In this document: positions 1-5,752 of the stretch, piece by piece
Layout of the letters: every line of letters begins with the position of its first letter
Numbering within the stretch: the first letter of the stretch is position 1
Assembly: GCA_023437865.1 (NCBI GenBank)
Contig: JAEZFE010000517.1
Coordinates: 1 to 5,752, forward strand
Reading direction: 5' to 3'
DNA length: 5,752 nt
From: Pseudomonadota bacterium
GTDB lineage: Bacteria > Pseudomonadota > Alphaproteobacteria > Rhodospirillales > Magnetospirillaceae
Made by a program: the position numbers and the translations under genes
The notes under the pieces: model-generated
Seen by the model: the letters and a program-made list of their open reading frames with translations, nothing else
Databases searched by the model: none
What the model was told of the DNA's origin: nothing

Positions 1-396
1 GGTGACCTCCAGTATGACGTTGGCCGGGGCGAGGGGCCGCATCTGCTCCAGCACCCAGGCATCGGGCACCGCCACCACGTCGGGCCAGCACCGGGTGCCG
101 TCGGCCATGGCGAAGCGCAGAGCGAGATTGGTCCAGGCTTCGACCACAGCCAGGGACGGGATGCCGCGCCGCGCCGCCTCCCGCCATGCTTGCCGCTCGG
201 TGTCGGCGAAGCCGGTGCCAGTGACCACTACGTCCACGCCCTCGGGGAACGAGGTGTCGGCCGGGGACTGCCACAGCGAGGCGGCGGCGCCGGTGGGGCG
301 CAGCACCAGTTGGTGGCCGCGCGCGCGCGCCGGGGCAAACAAGCAGGCAAGGACGTTGGCCCCGCCCGGATTGTCCGCCGCCAGCAGCCAGGTCAT
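1..396 (-). CDS. Probable GT-B-like glycosyltransferase/epimerase, N-terminal part (3' partial)
   Basis: An open frame of 132 codons runs from an ATG at 396 to the left edge without a stop. Its start overlaps the aminotransferase stop in ATGA, as at the junctions upstream, which supports it as a real gene. The protein begins MTWLLAADNPGGANVLACLF, a hydrophobic strand and glycine-rich turn. Later come DVVVTGTGFADTERQAW (about 54-70), IPSLAVVEAWTNLALRF (about 78-94) and WPDVVAVPDAWVLEQM (about 102-117). This alternation of hydrophobic strands with a TGTG loop, an E/D-x-W-x-N segment before RF and a PD-x-x-x-V-x-D segment resembles the N-terminal half of GT-B-fold proteins from polysaccharide loci. 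That match is from memory of the pattern, and the C-terminal nucleotide-sugar domain is outside the window, so the function is uncertain. No strong ribosome site is seen; coupling to the aminotransferase is likely. Confidence 0.6.
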   Translation of the reverse strand, partial: MTWLLAADNPGGANVLACLFAPARARGHQLVLRPTGAAASLWQSPADTSFPEGVDVVVTGTGFADTERQAWREAARRGIPSLAVVEAWTNLALRFAMADGTRCWPDVVAVPDAWVLEQMRPLAPANVILEVT

Positions 397-1718
397 GGCT
401 GGCCGCGTTCCCAGGTGCGCAGGGCGTCCAGGTTGTCGGCCACCTTGTGGAAGGCGGCGGCCACGTCGTCCAGGTCTTGCAGGCTCATGGGCGGGCGGAT
501 GAATTCGTGAGTGAGGACCTCGTGGAAATGGGCGCGCTCGGTCTCGGGGCACGAGCCCGCCGAGTAGTCGGGGGCGCCGTCGTAATGGGGACACGAGAAC
601 GGGCAGCCCTTGGCCCCATAGGCGATCTTCTGCTGGTACATGGGCTGGAGGTAGAGTGGACGCACATAGCCCTCGCCCAGCAGCACGCCCTCGTGCTCGC
701 GCAACTCGAACGGCGCCAACTCGGCGCGCACCGCCTTGGCGAAAGCAGCGCGGGACAGGCCGGTTTCCTCGCGGTTCCAGCGCATGGCGTGGACGTAGAA
801 CACATGGCCCACATGGTCGGGCACCACCGGCAGGTGCAAGCCGGGGATGCCGCGCAGCCGCTCTTCCAGGTAGGTCACGTTGGCCTTGCGGCTGGCGATG
901 AGGTCGGGGCCCTTCTTCAACTGTTCGCGGCCGATGGCGGCCTCGATTTCGCCCAGGCGGAAATTGAAGCCGATGATGCCGGCGATGTCCTCCACACCCT
1001 TGGCCGCCACCACGTTCTCACCGTGATTGCGGATCAACTGCAGGCGTTCGGCCAGGGTCTCGTCGTTGGTGGTCACCACGCCGCCTTCGCCGGTGTGGAT
1101 GTGCTTGTGGTAGTTCAGGCTGAACACGCCCATATGGCCCAGCGTGCCCACCGGCCGCCCCTTGTAGGTGGCAAACGGGGCTTGGGCGCAATCCTCGATG
1201 ACAATCAGGCCGTTCTCTGCGGCCAGCTCCATGATGGGGTCCATGTCGGCGGGCTGGCCGAAGATGTGGACCACCACGACAGCCTTGGTGCGCGGCGTCA
1301 GGCGGGCGCGGATAGTCTCGGCCGACAGGCAATAGCTGATCGGGTCGATGTCGGCGAAGATCGGCACGCCGTTGAAGATCACGGGCGCAATGGCCGAGGC
1401 GGTCATGGTGTAGGGCGAGACGATGACTTCGTCGCCCGGCCCCACGCCGGCGGCGCCGATGGCGGCGAACAGGCCCGAAGTGTTGGAATTGACGCTGATC
1501 GCATGGCGGGCGCTGAAAGCCTCGGCCCATTCGCGCTCGAACGCCTGTACTTCGGGGCCGCCGAAGAAATCAGGGTGCCAAGTGCCGAGGAAGCGCGACA
1601 GCACACCCGAATGGACGACGCGGGCGGCGGCCTCGGCCTCTTCCTTGCCCATGGTGCGGTAGCCGGGGAACAGGCGGGTGCGTACGGGGCTTCCGCCCAG
1701 GAGTGCAAGCTGGCTCAT
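393..1718 (-). CDS. DegT/DnrJ/EryC1/StrS family PLP aminotransferase
   Basis: This 441-residue protein is a PLP-dependent sugar aminotransferase that would convert a keto-sugar to an amino sugar, usually with glutamate as donor. The N-terminus LALLGGSPVRTRLFP (4-18) is typical of the longer AHBA-synthase/StsC-like members. Cofactor features are NSNTSG (77-82, phosphate loop), EDCAQAP (175-181, Asp176 contacting the pyridine nitrogen) and NYHKHIHTGEGG (202-213), where Lys205 should form the Schiff base. RNHGEN (230-235) and GFNFRLGEIEAAIG (250-263) are also family blocks. Residues about 340-410 form a long C-terminal region with Cys372, Cys376 and Cys390 and a GSCPETE segment; a G-x-CP-x-x-E motif is known in this branch. 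This explains the length above the more usual 370-390. The gene is intact. It follows the oxidoreductase with an ATGA overlap and overlaps the next gene likewise (393-396). A sugar or cyclitol substrate is possible; context favours sugar. Confidence 0.9.
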   Translation of the reverse strand: MSQLALLGGSPVRTRLFPGYRTMGKEEAEAAARVVHSGVLSRFLGTWHPDFFGGPEVQAFEREWAEAFSARHAISVNSNTSGLFAAIGAAGVGPGDEVIVSPYTMTASAIAPVIFNGVPIFADIDPISYCLSAETIRARLTPRTKAVVVVHIFGQPADMDPIMELAAENGLIVIEDCAQAPFATYKGRPVGTLGHMGVFSLNYHKHIHTGEGGVVTTNDETLAERLQLIRNHGENVVAAKGVEDIAGIIGFNFRLGEIEAAIGREQLKKGPDLIASRKANVTYLEERLRGIPGLHLPVVPDHVGHVFYVHAMRWNREETGLSRAAFAKAVRAELAPFELREHEGVLLGEGYVRPLYLQPMYQQKIAYGAKGCPFSCPHYDGAPDYSAGSCPETERAHFHEVLTHEFIRPPMSLQDLDDVAAAFHKVADNLDALRTWERGQP

Positions 1719-2692
1719 GGTGTCCTTTCCTGCTCGCGGGCCATGGCAATCAGCCGGGCGCATACGGCCTGGGCGGCCAGGGCGGTTTGCCCGGTGCTGA
1801 CGGGCGGCGTACCGCCGTTCAAATGGGCGAAGATGGCGTCCGCCGCTTGAGCGAAGGCCATGTCCAACTGGGTGAGTTTGGCGTTCGGTGCCGCCAGCAC
1901 CCGGTAATTGTCGAACAGCGGCGCATCCACCACATCCTGGCGGGCGATGGTGAAGCCCGAATCGGTCAGCCGCACGCGCTGCTTCTCGAACAGCAGGTCC
2001 AGTTCGAAGATGGTGAAATGGCCGCGGTCCAGTCCCAGCAGGCGGATGGTCGCGCCGCCGGCAGCGGCCAGCGTGCACGACAGCGTGGGGTCCTCGGGCA
2101 GGTAGTCCACCAGGGCGCCGTCCACGCTCACCGGCTCCAGCGATCCCAGCAGGTACTGGAGCAGGTCGACCATGTGCGAGCCGTTGTTGAGGATGCCCTT
2201 GGTGTAGAGCCCCACCGCGCCTTGCAGCCGGCCCAAGCAACCGGCGGCGATGTCGGCCTGCAGCGCGGCCATGGCCGGGTCGAAGCGGCGCAGGTAGTTC
2301 ACGACCAGTGCCTTGCCGCGTTCGGCGAAGGCTGCTACCAGCGCGCGGGCCTCGTCCAGGTCGTCAGTCAGCGGCTTTTCGGCAAAGGTTACGGCCACGT
2401 CCATGTCGAGCAACCGGTGCAGGACGTCCGCATGGCTGTGGGTGGGGCCGGCGATGCAGGCCACCGCGAACGGGCGGTGGGTGAAGGCCGAGAGCTCGGC
2501 GGCGCCTTCGGGAATGGCCCAATGCTCCATGAAGGCATGGCGGCGATCCGCGTCGGGCTCTACGCAGGCCGCCAGGCGGAAGCCGGGATGGCCGCCGAAT
2601 GCCTTGGCATGGGTGCGCACGACCGTGTCGGTCCGTCCTTCGTCGTAGCCGCCGGCGATGCGCCCGCAGCCGATGATCAGGACGTCCTTCAT
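1715..2692 (-). CDS. Gfo/Idh/MocA family sugar oxidoreductase
   Basis: This 325-residue protein is an NAD(P)-dependent oxidoreductase of the Gfo/Idh/MocA family, which oxidises or reduces sugar hydroxyl/keto groups. The N-terminal Rossmann domain opens with the dinucleotide loop GCGRIAGG (residues 8-15). The GPTHSHADV segment (82-90) and the family EKP motif (105-107) close the cofactor half. The C-terminal substrate domain has NYLRRFDP (132-139) and NNGSHMVDLL (169-178), whose His173 is the probable catalytic base. The total length fits the family. The start at 2692 gives the Rossmann loop its normal position close to the N-terminus. The Shine-Dalgarno match is weak (a GGCGG stretch), which suggests translation by coupling to the upstream GNAT stop. 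Paired with a DegT aminotransferase, it could supply a keto-sugar for transamination, as WbpB does for WbpE; the actual substrate is not visible. Confidence 0.87.
   Translation of the reverse strand: MKDVLIIGCGRIAGGYDEGRTDTVVRTHAKAFGGHPGFRLAACVEPDADRRHAFMEHWAIPEGAAELSAFTHRPFAVACIAGPTHSHADVLHRLLDMDVAVTFAEKPLTDDLDEARALVAAFAERGKALVVNYLRRFDPAMAALQADIAAGCLGRLQGAVGLYTKGILNNGSHMVDLLQYLLGSLEPVSVDGALVDYLPEDPTLSCTLAAAGGATIRLLGLDRGHFTIFELDLLFEKQRVRLTDSGFTIARQDVVDAPLFDNYRVLAAPNAKLTQLDMAFAQAADAIFAHLNGGTPPVSTGQTALAAQAVCARLIAMAREQERTP
1724..1730 (-). promoter_or_regulatory. Shine-Dalgarno site of the DegT aminotransferase gene
   Basis: The minus strand reads GGAAAGG shortly before the ATG at 1718, inside the last codons of the oxidoreductase. 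It fixes the start of the aminotransferase and rules against a 174-residue in-frame extension reaching back to 2240. Confidence 0.55.
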
Positions 2693-3234
2693 GGATGCGC
2701 CGCCAGCCACTCGTCGCGCAGGATGCTGAGCCGGATGGCGTCGTAATAGCGGCCGTTGCGCCAGATCTCGGCCCGCAGCACGCCCTCGCGGGTCATGCCG
2801 GCTTTCTCGTAGCAGCGCAGGCCGCCGATGTTGTCGGCGTTGACGCCCAGCCACACCTTGTTGAGGTTCAGGCGCTCGAAGCCATAGGCCACTACCATGC
2901 GGGTCGCCTCGGTGCCGATGCCACGGCCGCGCACGTCCTCGCCGATCAGGATGCGCAGCTCGGCGTGGCGGGCCACCCAATTCAGGCCATAGAGGCCCAC
3001 ATGGCCCAGCAGGGTCTCGTTGCTGTCGCGGATGCCGAACAACACGGCGCCTTCGGCCATCAGGGCGTCATACTGGCGGGCCACGTCGTCGCGGGTGGTG
3101 GGGCGGTTGCCGGTGACCATGAAATGGGTGGCCCGACCGTCATTGGCCCAGCGCTCCATGGCGTCAGTCCATTCATCGCGCGACAGCGGCGTCAGCGTCA
3201 CGGCGTCGCCCGTCAGATAGGTCAGGGTGCTCAT
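2689..3234 (-). CDS. GNAT family N-acetyltransferase (RimJ/RimL or PseH-like)
   Basis: This 181-residue protein is a complete GNAT acyltransferase of the Acetyltransf_3 (RimJ/RimL) type. It would transfer an acetyl group from acetyl-CoA to an amine. The strand before motif A, AELRILIGE, is at residues 91-99, and the acetyl-CoA pyrophosphate loop VRGRGIGTEA is at 101-110. The C-terminal motif NADNIGGLRCYEKAGM is at 132-147, followed by a GRYYDAIRLSIL strand typical of this class. In the flagellin-sugar pathway PseH is a GNAT that acetylates a nucleotide-linked amino sugar. Because this gene lies among an aminotransferase, an oxidoreductase and a CMP-sugar synthetase, an amino-sugar substrate is more likely than a ribosomal protein; that is inference. 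The start is the ATG overlapping the previous stop, and its stop overlaps the next start (ATGA, 2689-2692). Confidence 0.87.
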   Translation of the reverse strand: MSTLTYLTGDAVTLTPLSRDEWTDAMERWANDGRATHFMVTGNRPTTRDDVARQYDALMAEGAVLFGIRDSNETLLGHVGLYGLNWVARHAELRILIGEDVRGRGIGTEATRMVVAYGFERLNLNKVWLGVNADNIGGLRCYEKAGMTREGVLRAEIWRNGRYYDAIRLSILRDEWLAAHP

Positions 3235-4013
3235 GAATGCACCTTGCGGTCCCGCTCGGGGATCTCGGCGAAGCTGTGGGTGACCGCGTGGTTGCAATGG
3301 ACGGCATTGATGCGGCCGATGTCAGGGCGGCGGGCCAGCAGGTCCAGGATGTGGGCAATGCCGAACACCCGGTCCGGGCAGTCCAGTTCGGCGAAGACCT
3401 GGGCCACGAACTCCATGTCCTCGGGATAGTCCACCGTCCAGCGCATGTGGGTCAGATCGGCGGAATGGGGCAGGTTGGCCCAGCGATAAGGGCTGCCTTC
3501 GGCGGTGAAGTTGAGCGTGAACCACTCGCGCTTGATGCCTGGCTCGGTCTCGGTCCACAACCGGGTCAGCGCCGCCATGCTCATGACCTCGGCGTCAAGG
3601 CCATGGGGGAAGGTGGAGGGCTTGTTGTTGGTGGCGAGGTCCAGGGCGGGATTGGCGTTGAACATATCCACCAGCGAGTCCGCCACATCGGGGTCCACCA
3701 GCGGGCAATCGGCAGTGACGCGCACGATGGCATCGCCGCCGAAGGCCAGTGCGGTCTGGTAGAAGCGGTCGGCCAGATCGGTCTCGCTGCCGGCATAGGC
3801 GCGCACGCCCTCGGCGCGGGCCACGTCCAGCAGCGGCCGGTTTTCCTCATTGTCGGCGGTGGCCAGTACCACCTCGTCCACCCGCTGGGCTGCTTTCAGG
3901 CGGCGGATAACCTGGGCAAGCATGGGGCGGTCGCCCAGCGGCAACATCACCTTGCGCGGCAGCCGAGTCGAACCAATGCGCGCCTGGACGACACCCAATA
4001 CCTTGCCTGCCAT
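3231..4013 (-). CDS. SpsF / acylneuraminate-type cytidylyltransferase
   Basis: This is a 260-residue protein of the CTP_transf_3 family (SpsF, COG1861), related to CMP-Kdo and CMP-sialic acid synthetases. It probably uses CTP to activate a sugar acid as a CMP-sugar in the cytoplasm. The nucleotide-binding signature QARIGSTRLPRKV is at residues 10-22, with Arg20 where many relatives have Gly. The acidic metal-binding region RVTADCPLVDP is at 98-108, with Asp102 the likely metal ligand. PHGLDAEV (136-143) and RWTVDYPEDM (191-200) are further family blocks. The length is normal for the family, so it looks complete. The ATG at 4013 is chosen because of the Shine-Dalgarno site and because the signature falls just after the N-terminus. 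The stop overlaps the GNAT start (ATGA, 3231-3234). The context between Maf and sugar-modifying genes suggests it activates the sugar used for protein glycosylation. SpsF-like proteins are often poorly characterised, so the substrate is unknown. Confidence 0.88.
   Translation of the reverse strand: MAGKVLGVVQARIGSTRLPRKVMLPLGDRPMLAQVIRRLKAAQRVDEVVLATADNEENRPLLDVARAEGVRAYAGSETDLADRFYQTALAFGGDAIVRVTADCPLVDPDVADSLVDMFNANPALDLATNNKPSTFPHGLDAEVMSMAALTRLWTETEPGIKREWFTLNFTAEGSPYRWANLPHSADLTHMRWTVDYPEDMEFVAQVFAELDCPDRVFGIAHILDLLARRPDIGRINAVHCNHAVTHSFAEIPERDRKVHS
3241..3245 (-). promoter_or_regulatory. Shine-Dalgarno site of the GNAT gene
   Basis: The minus strand reads AAGGT six bases before the ATG at 3234, inside the end of the cytidylyltransferase gene. 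It favours this start over an in-frame ATG at 3297, which would add 21 residues overlapping the upstream gene. Confidence 0.5.
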
Positions 4014-4020
4014 GGGCCTT

Positions 4021-4026
4021 CTCCCC
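4021..4026 (-). promoter_or_regulatory. Shine-Dalgarno site of the cytidylyltransferase gene
   Basis: Reading the minus strand, GGGGAG lies 7 bases before the ATG at 4013, inside the 14-bp gap after the Maf stop codon. It supports that start codon and gives this gene its own ribosome entry site, unlike the overlap-coupled genes that follow. Confidence 0.6.
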
Positions 4027-4027
4027 G

Positions 4028-5752
4028 TTAGTCGGTCTTCTCACACTCGGCCCGTGCCTGCAGATCGGTGAGGAATTGCCGCGCCTTGCCGAACAGCAGC
4101 TCCAGCCGCTCCTCGACCCGTTTGAGCGAGAAGTCGAAGAAGTCGCGCCGCGCCTCGGCATCCTGGATGCGATCGCCGAAATAGGCGGTCACCCACACCA
4201 TGGATTCGATGGTGGAGCCCACGAAATTGTTCGGCCCTCTCCATGCCTTGCGGTGCTCCTCCGGCATCTCCCTGAGCGCCTTCATCAGGTCGTAGTAGGA
4301 GCGGGCATCGTTGCGCGCCTCGGCCAGGTTGTTCCGGACCCAGGCGCAATAGGCGTCGAAGGCCTCGATCTTCTCGTCAAACGAGATGGTTTTGACGAAC
4401 GCGCCCTTGGCGAAGTGGGTCATCTGGTTGGCGATGTTGGTCAGCACGCGGCTGGCGTCAACCGGGGTTTCGAAGCGCAGCGAGCGGGGCGACTTGGGCT
4501 TGGCGCCGGTGATCCGGGCGCCATCCGAGCAATTGTAGAGATCCACGCCACGGAGCGCCTGGGCCTCCGCGAACAGGCGGCGCGACAGGTCCAGGTGCCA
4601 GGCCGAATAAACCTTGCCACCGAAATTCCCGGGCACTTCACGGTCGAAGCGGCGGCGCCACATATCGTCGTGGGCCCGCTTTTCCTCTTCGGTGGCGAAT
4701 TTGTAGGCGCCGCTGGCATGATGGTCGTCCATGCGCCGCGCGCCGCAATCGGTGCCGATCAGGTAAATTTGCCCGAAGCCCAGGGTGGCGCCGACCGAGA
4801 AGCCGGCATTGGACACCAGCGGATCGACGCCGTAGACCGATGCCACGTCGGGCGCCAGGATAGCGCTAGAGGTCAGAGCGCCCCGCTGGTAGAACCAGGT
4901 CCGGTCGAATAGCGGCGGCACGCTGGGCTGCACGGTGGTGGTGGCGATCAGCGTTATGCCGTGCAGGCCGTGCTGCTTATCCAGCCGGCTGAGGATGTTG
5001 TAGACCTCCTCGACATTCTCGTTCTCGATGTGGAGGTCGGGGCGCAGGCCGGCTTCGAGCAGCGGCCCCAGCGAGGTGCCGCACGACATCAGGACGATGT
5101 GCTGGCGCCACTTGTGGATCTCGGGGATCGTGCGGCGCAGCGACGGGCCTGAGCCGCAGACGAACAGCGGTGCCTTCTGCTCGATGTAGCGCTTGCCGGC
5201 CAGTTGGTGGAACGCATTGCTGGCGAAGTTGCCGAAGGCGTTGGTCATCATGACCATCTCGTCTTCGAAGAAGCCGGTATTCAGCTCGATGTGGCGCTTG
5301 CACTCGCTGAAGGCATTATAGGCCTCCTTCAGCACCCATGAGTAATAATTGAAATAGCAGAAGGTGCCGTCCAGGAAGGCACGGCCGTTGTGCACCACGA
5401 TGTTCTCGATGGCGCGGCAAATCTGGTCGGGCTGGTCGTGGAAGACGAAATGCAGCTCGATACGGCGCTCGGCCGCCCGCTCCATTAGAGCGGCCCAATC
5501 CACCACCTCCATGGAGTGGAGCAGGAATTCGGGCACCGGTTCGATCAGCACCATGTGGCGGGCCGAGGTCTTCTCGATCAGCAGGGGCACATGGCGGCCC
5601 ATGCCGATGCCGAACACCAGATGAAATCCCACGTCGTTGACCCGCATGGTGGACGGGGTGATGTCGCGCTCCTTGCAATATTCGACGTAATCGGTCAGCA
5701 GCGGGACGCCGATCTCGGAAATGTTGCTGCAGTTGGCGGCCACCGACAGACG
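4028..5752 (-). CDS. Maf/DUF115 motility-associated glycosyltransferase (5' partial)
   Basis: This is most likely a Maf-family glycosyltransferase; such proteins act in the cytoplasm and attach nonulosonic acids (pseudaminic or legionaminic acid) to flagellin before export. 574 residues are visible. Numbering from the GTG at 5743, the N-terminal part (about 40-85) has a GIGMGRH loop and an IEPVPEFL segment followed by DW, typical of the Maf N-terminal domain. The central DUF115 core begins near residue 190 with CGSGPSL (196-202), followed by RPDLHIENEN (234-243), LIGTDCG (328-334) with DDHHASG (339-345), and NCSDGARITG (404-413). The C-terminal 140 residues look helical and charged. The reading frame stays open upstream of the GTG (codons for R, L, S) and no ribosome site precedes it, so the real start lies beyond the right edge. 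It ends in TAA, 14 bp before the cytidylyltransferase gene. The family call is strong; flagellin as acceptor is inferred, since no flagellin gene is in view. Confidence 0.88.
   Translation of the reverse strand, partial: RLSVAANCSNISEIGVPLLTDYVEYCKERDITPSTMRVNDVGFHLVFGIGMGRHVPLLIEKTSARHMVLIEPVPEFLLHSMEVVDWAALMERAAERRIELHFVFHDQPDQICRAIENIVVHNGRAFLDGTFCYFNYYSWVLKEAYNAFSECKRHIELNTGFFEDEMVMMTNAFGNFASNAFHQLAGKRYIEQKAPLFVCGSGPSLRRTIPEIHKWRQHIVLMSCGTSLGPLLEAGLRPDLHIENENVEEVYNILSRLDKQHGLHGITLIATTTVQPSVPPLFDRTWFYQRGALTSSAILAPDVASVYGVDPLVSNAGFSVGATLGFGQIYLIGTDCGARRMDDHHASGAYKFATEEEKRAHDDMWRRRFDREVPGNFGGKVYSAWHLDLSRRLFAEAQALRGVDLYNCSDGARITGAKPKSPRSLRFETPVDASRVLTNIANQMTHFAKGAFVKTISFDEKIEAFDAYCAWVRNNLAEARNDARSYYDLMKALREMPEEHRKAWRGPNNFVGSTIESMVWVTAYFGDRIQDAEARRDFFDFSLKRVEERLELLFGKARQFLTDLQARAECEKTD

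Noticed and set aside
2..502. Plus-strand open frame of 166 codons at the left edge
   Set aside because: The protein is a Ser/Arg/Ala/Pro-rich out-of-frame translation. The minus-strand frame has strand-helix patterning and an ATGA link to the upstream gene.
447..1850. Long plus-strand open frame of 467 codons opposite the aminotransferase
   Set aside because: It is the antisense shadow of a gene with clear DegT motifs. Its protein is a His/Gly/Val/Ala-rich composition with no recognisable domain, as expected opposite a GC-rich gene.
1719..2240. In-frame extension of the aminotransferase by 174 residues
   Set aside because: The extension overlaps the oxidoreductase gene in another frame and is Arg/Pro/Gly-rich. 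The ATG at 1718 has a ribosome site and the normal family N-terminus.
1703..2746. Plus-strand open frame of 347 codons opposite the oxidoreductase
   Set aside because: It is antisense to a well-supported Gfo/Idh gene, low-complexity in composition and lacks any known motif.
2693..2980. In-frame extension of the oxidoreductase by 96 residues
   Set aside because: It is an out-of-frame reading of the GNAT gene, and the Rossmann loop should lie near the N-terminus as it does from the ATG at 2692.
4014..4027. Possible terminator or promoter between the Maf and cytidylyltransferase genes
   Set aside because: The gap is only 14 bp, holds a Shine-Dalgarno site and has no hairpin plus T-run.
3237..4031. 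Plus-strand open frame of 264 codons opposite the cytidylyltransferase
   Set aside because: It mirrors the real gene almost exactly and has a Gly/His/Val-biased protein with no family signature.
4076..4912. Plus-strand open frame of 278 codons opposite the Maf gene
   Set aside because: It is an antisense shadow; the DUF115 motifs on the minus strand explain this region.
5741..5743. GTG at 5743 as the true start of the Maf gene
   Set aside because: The frame is open to the window edge with no ribosome site before the GTG, and Maf proteins usually have more N-terminal sequence, so the gene is treated as 5' partial.

Overview
The window is a densely packed, GC-rich stretch with all genes on the minus strand. 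The high GC, strong third-position G/C bias and protein styles suggest an alphaproteobacterium of the Rhodospirillales/Magnetospirillum kind. That taxonomic guess is inference; nothing in the window fixes it.

In transcription order (right to left) there are six genes. (1) A Maf/DUF115 motility-associated glycosyltransferase, cut off at its 5' end by the right edge. (2) An SpsF/acylneuraminate-type cytidylyltransferase. (3) A RimJ/RimL-like GNAT N-acetyltransferase. (4) A Gfo/Idh/MocA sugar oxidoreductase. (5) A DegT/DnrJ/EryC1 PLP sugar aminotransferase. (6) The N-terminal 132 residues of a probable GT-B-like glycosyltransferase or epimerase, cut off at its 3' end by the left edge. Genes 1 and 2 are separated by 14 bp. 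Every later junction is a 4-bp ATGA overlap, so the set looks like one translationally coupled operon. No promoter, terminator, RNA gene, repeat or mobile element was seen, and no intergenic stretch exceeds 14 bp.

Functionally the set reads as part of a surface-sugar or flagellin-glycosylation locus. The oxidoreductase and aminotransferase could make an amino sugar, the GNAT could acylate it, and the cytidylyltransferase could activate the product as a CMP-sugar. The Maf protein could transfer such a sugar to flagellin, as Maf proteins do with pseudaminic or legionaminic acid. No nonulosonate synthase (NeuB/PseI) or NDP-sugar dehydratase (PseB/LegB) lies inside the window, so the exact sugar cannot be named. 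The most notable point is the combination: a Gfo/Idh + DegT + GNAT trio, reminiscent of the WbpB/WbpE/WbpD logic, sits between a CMP-sugar synthetase-like gene and an uncharacterised glycosyltransferase-like gene.
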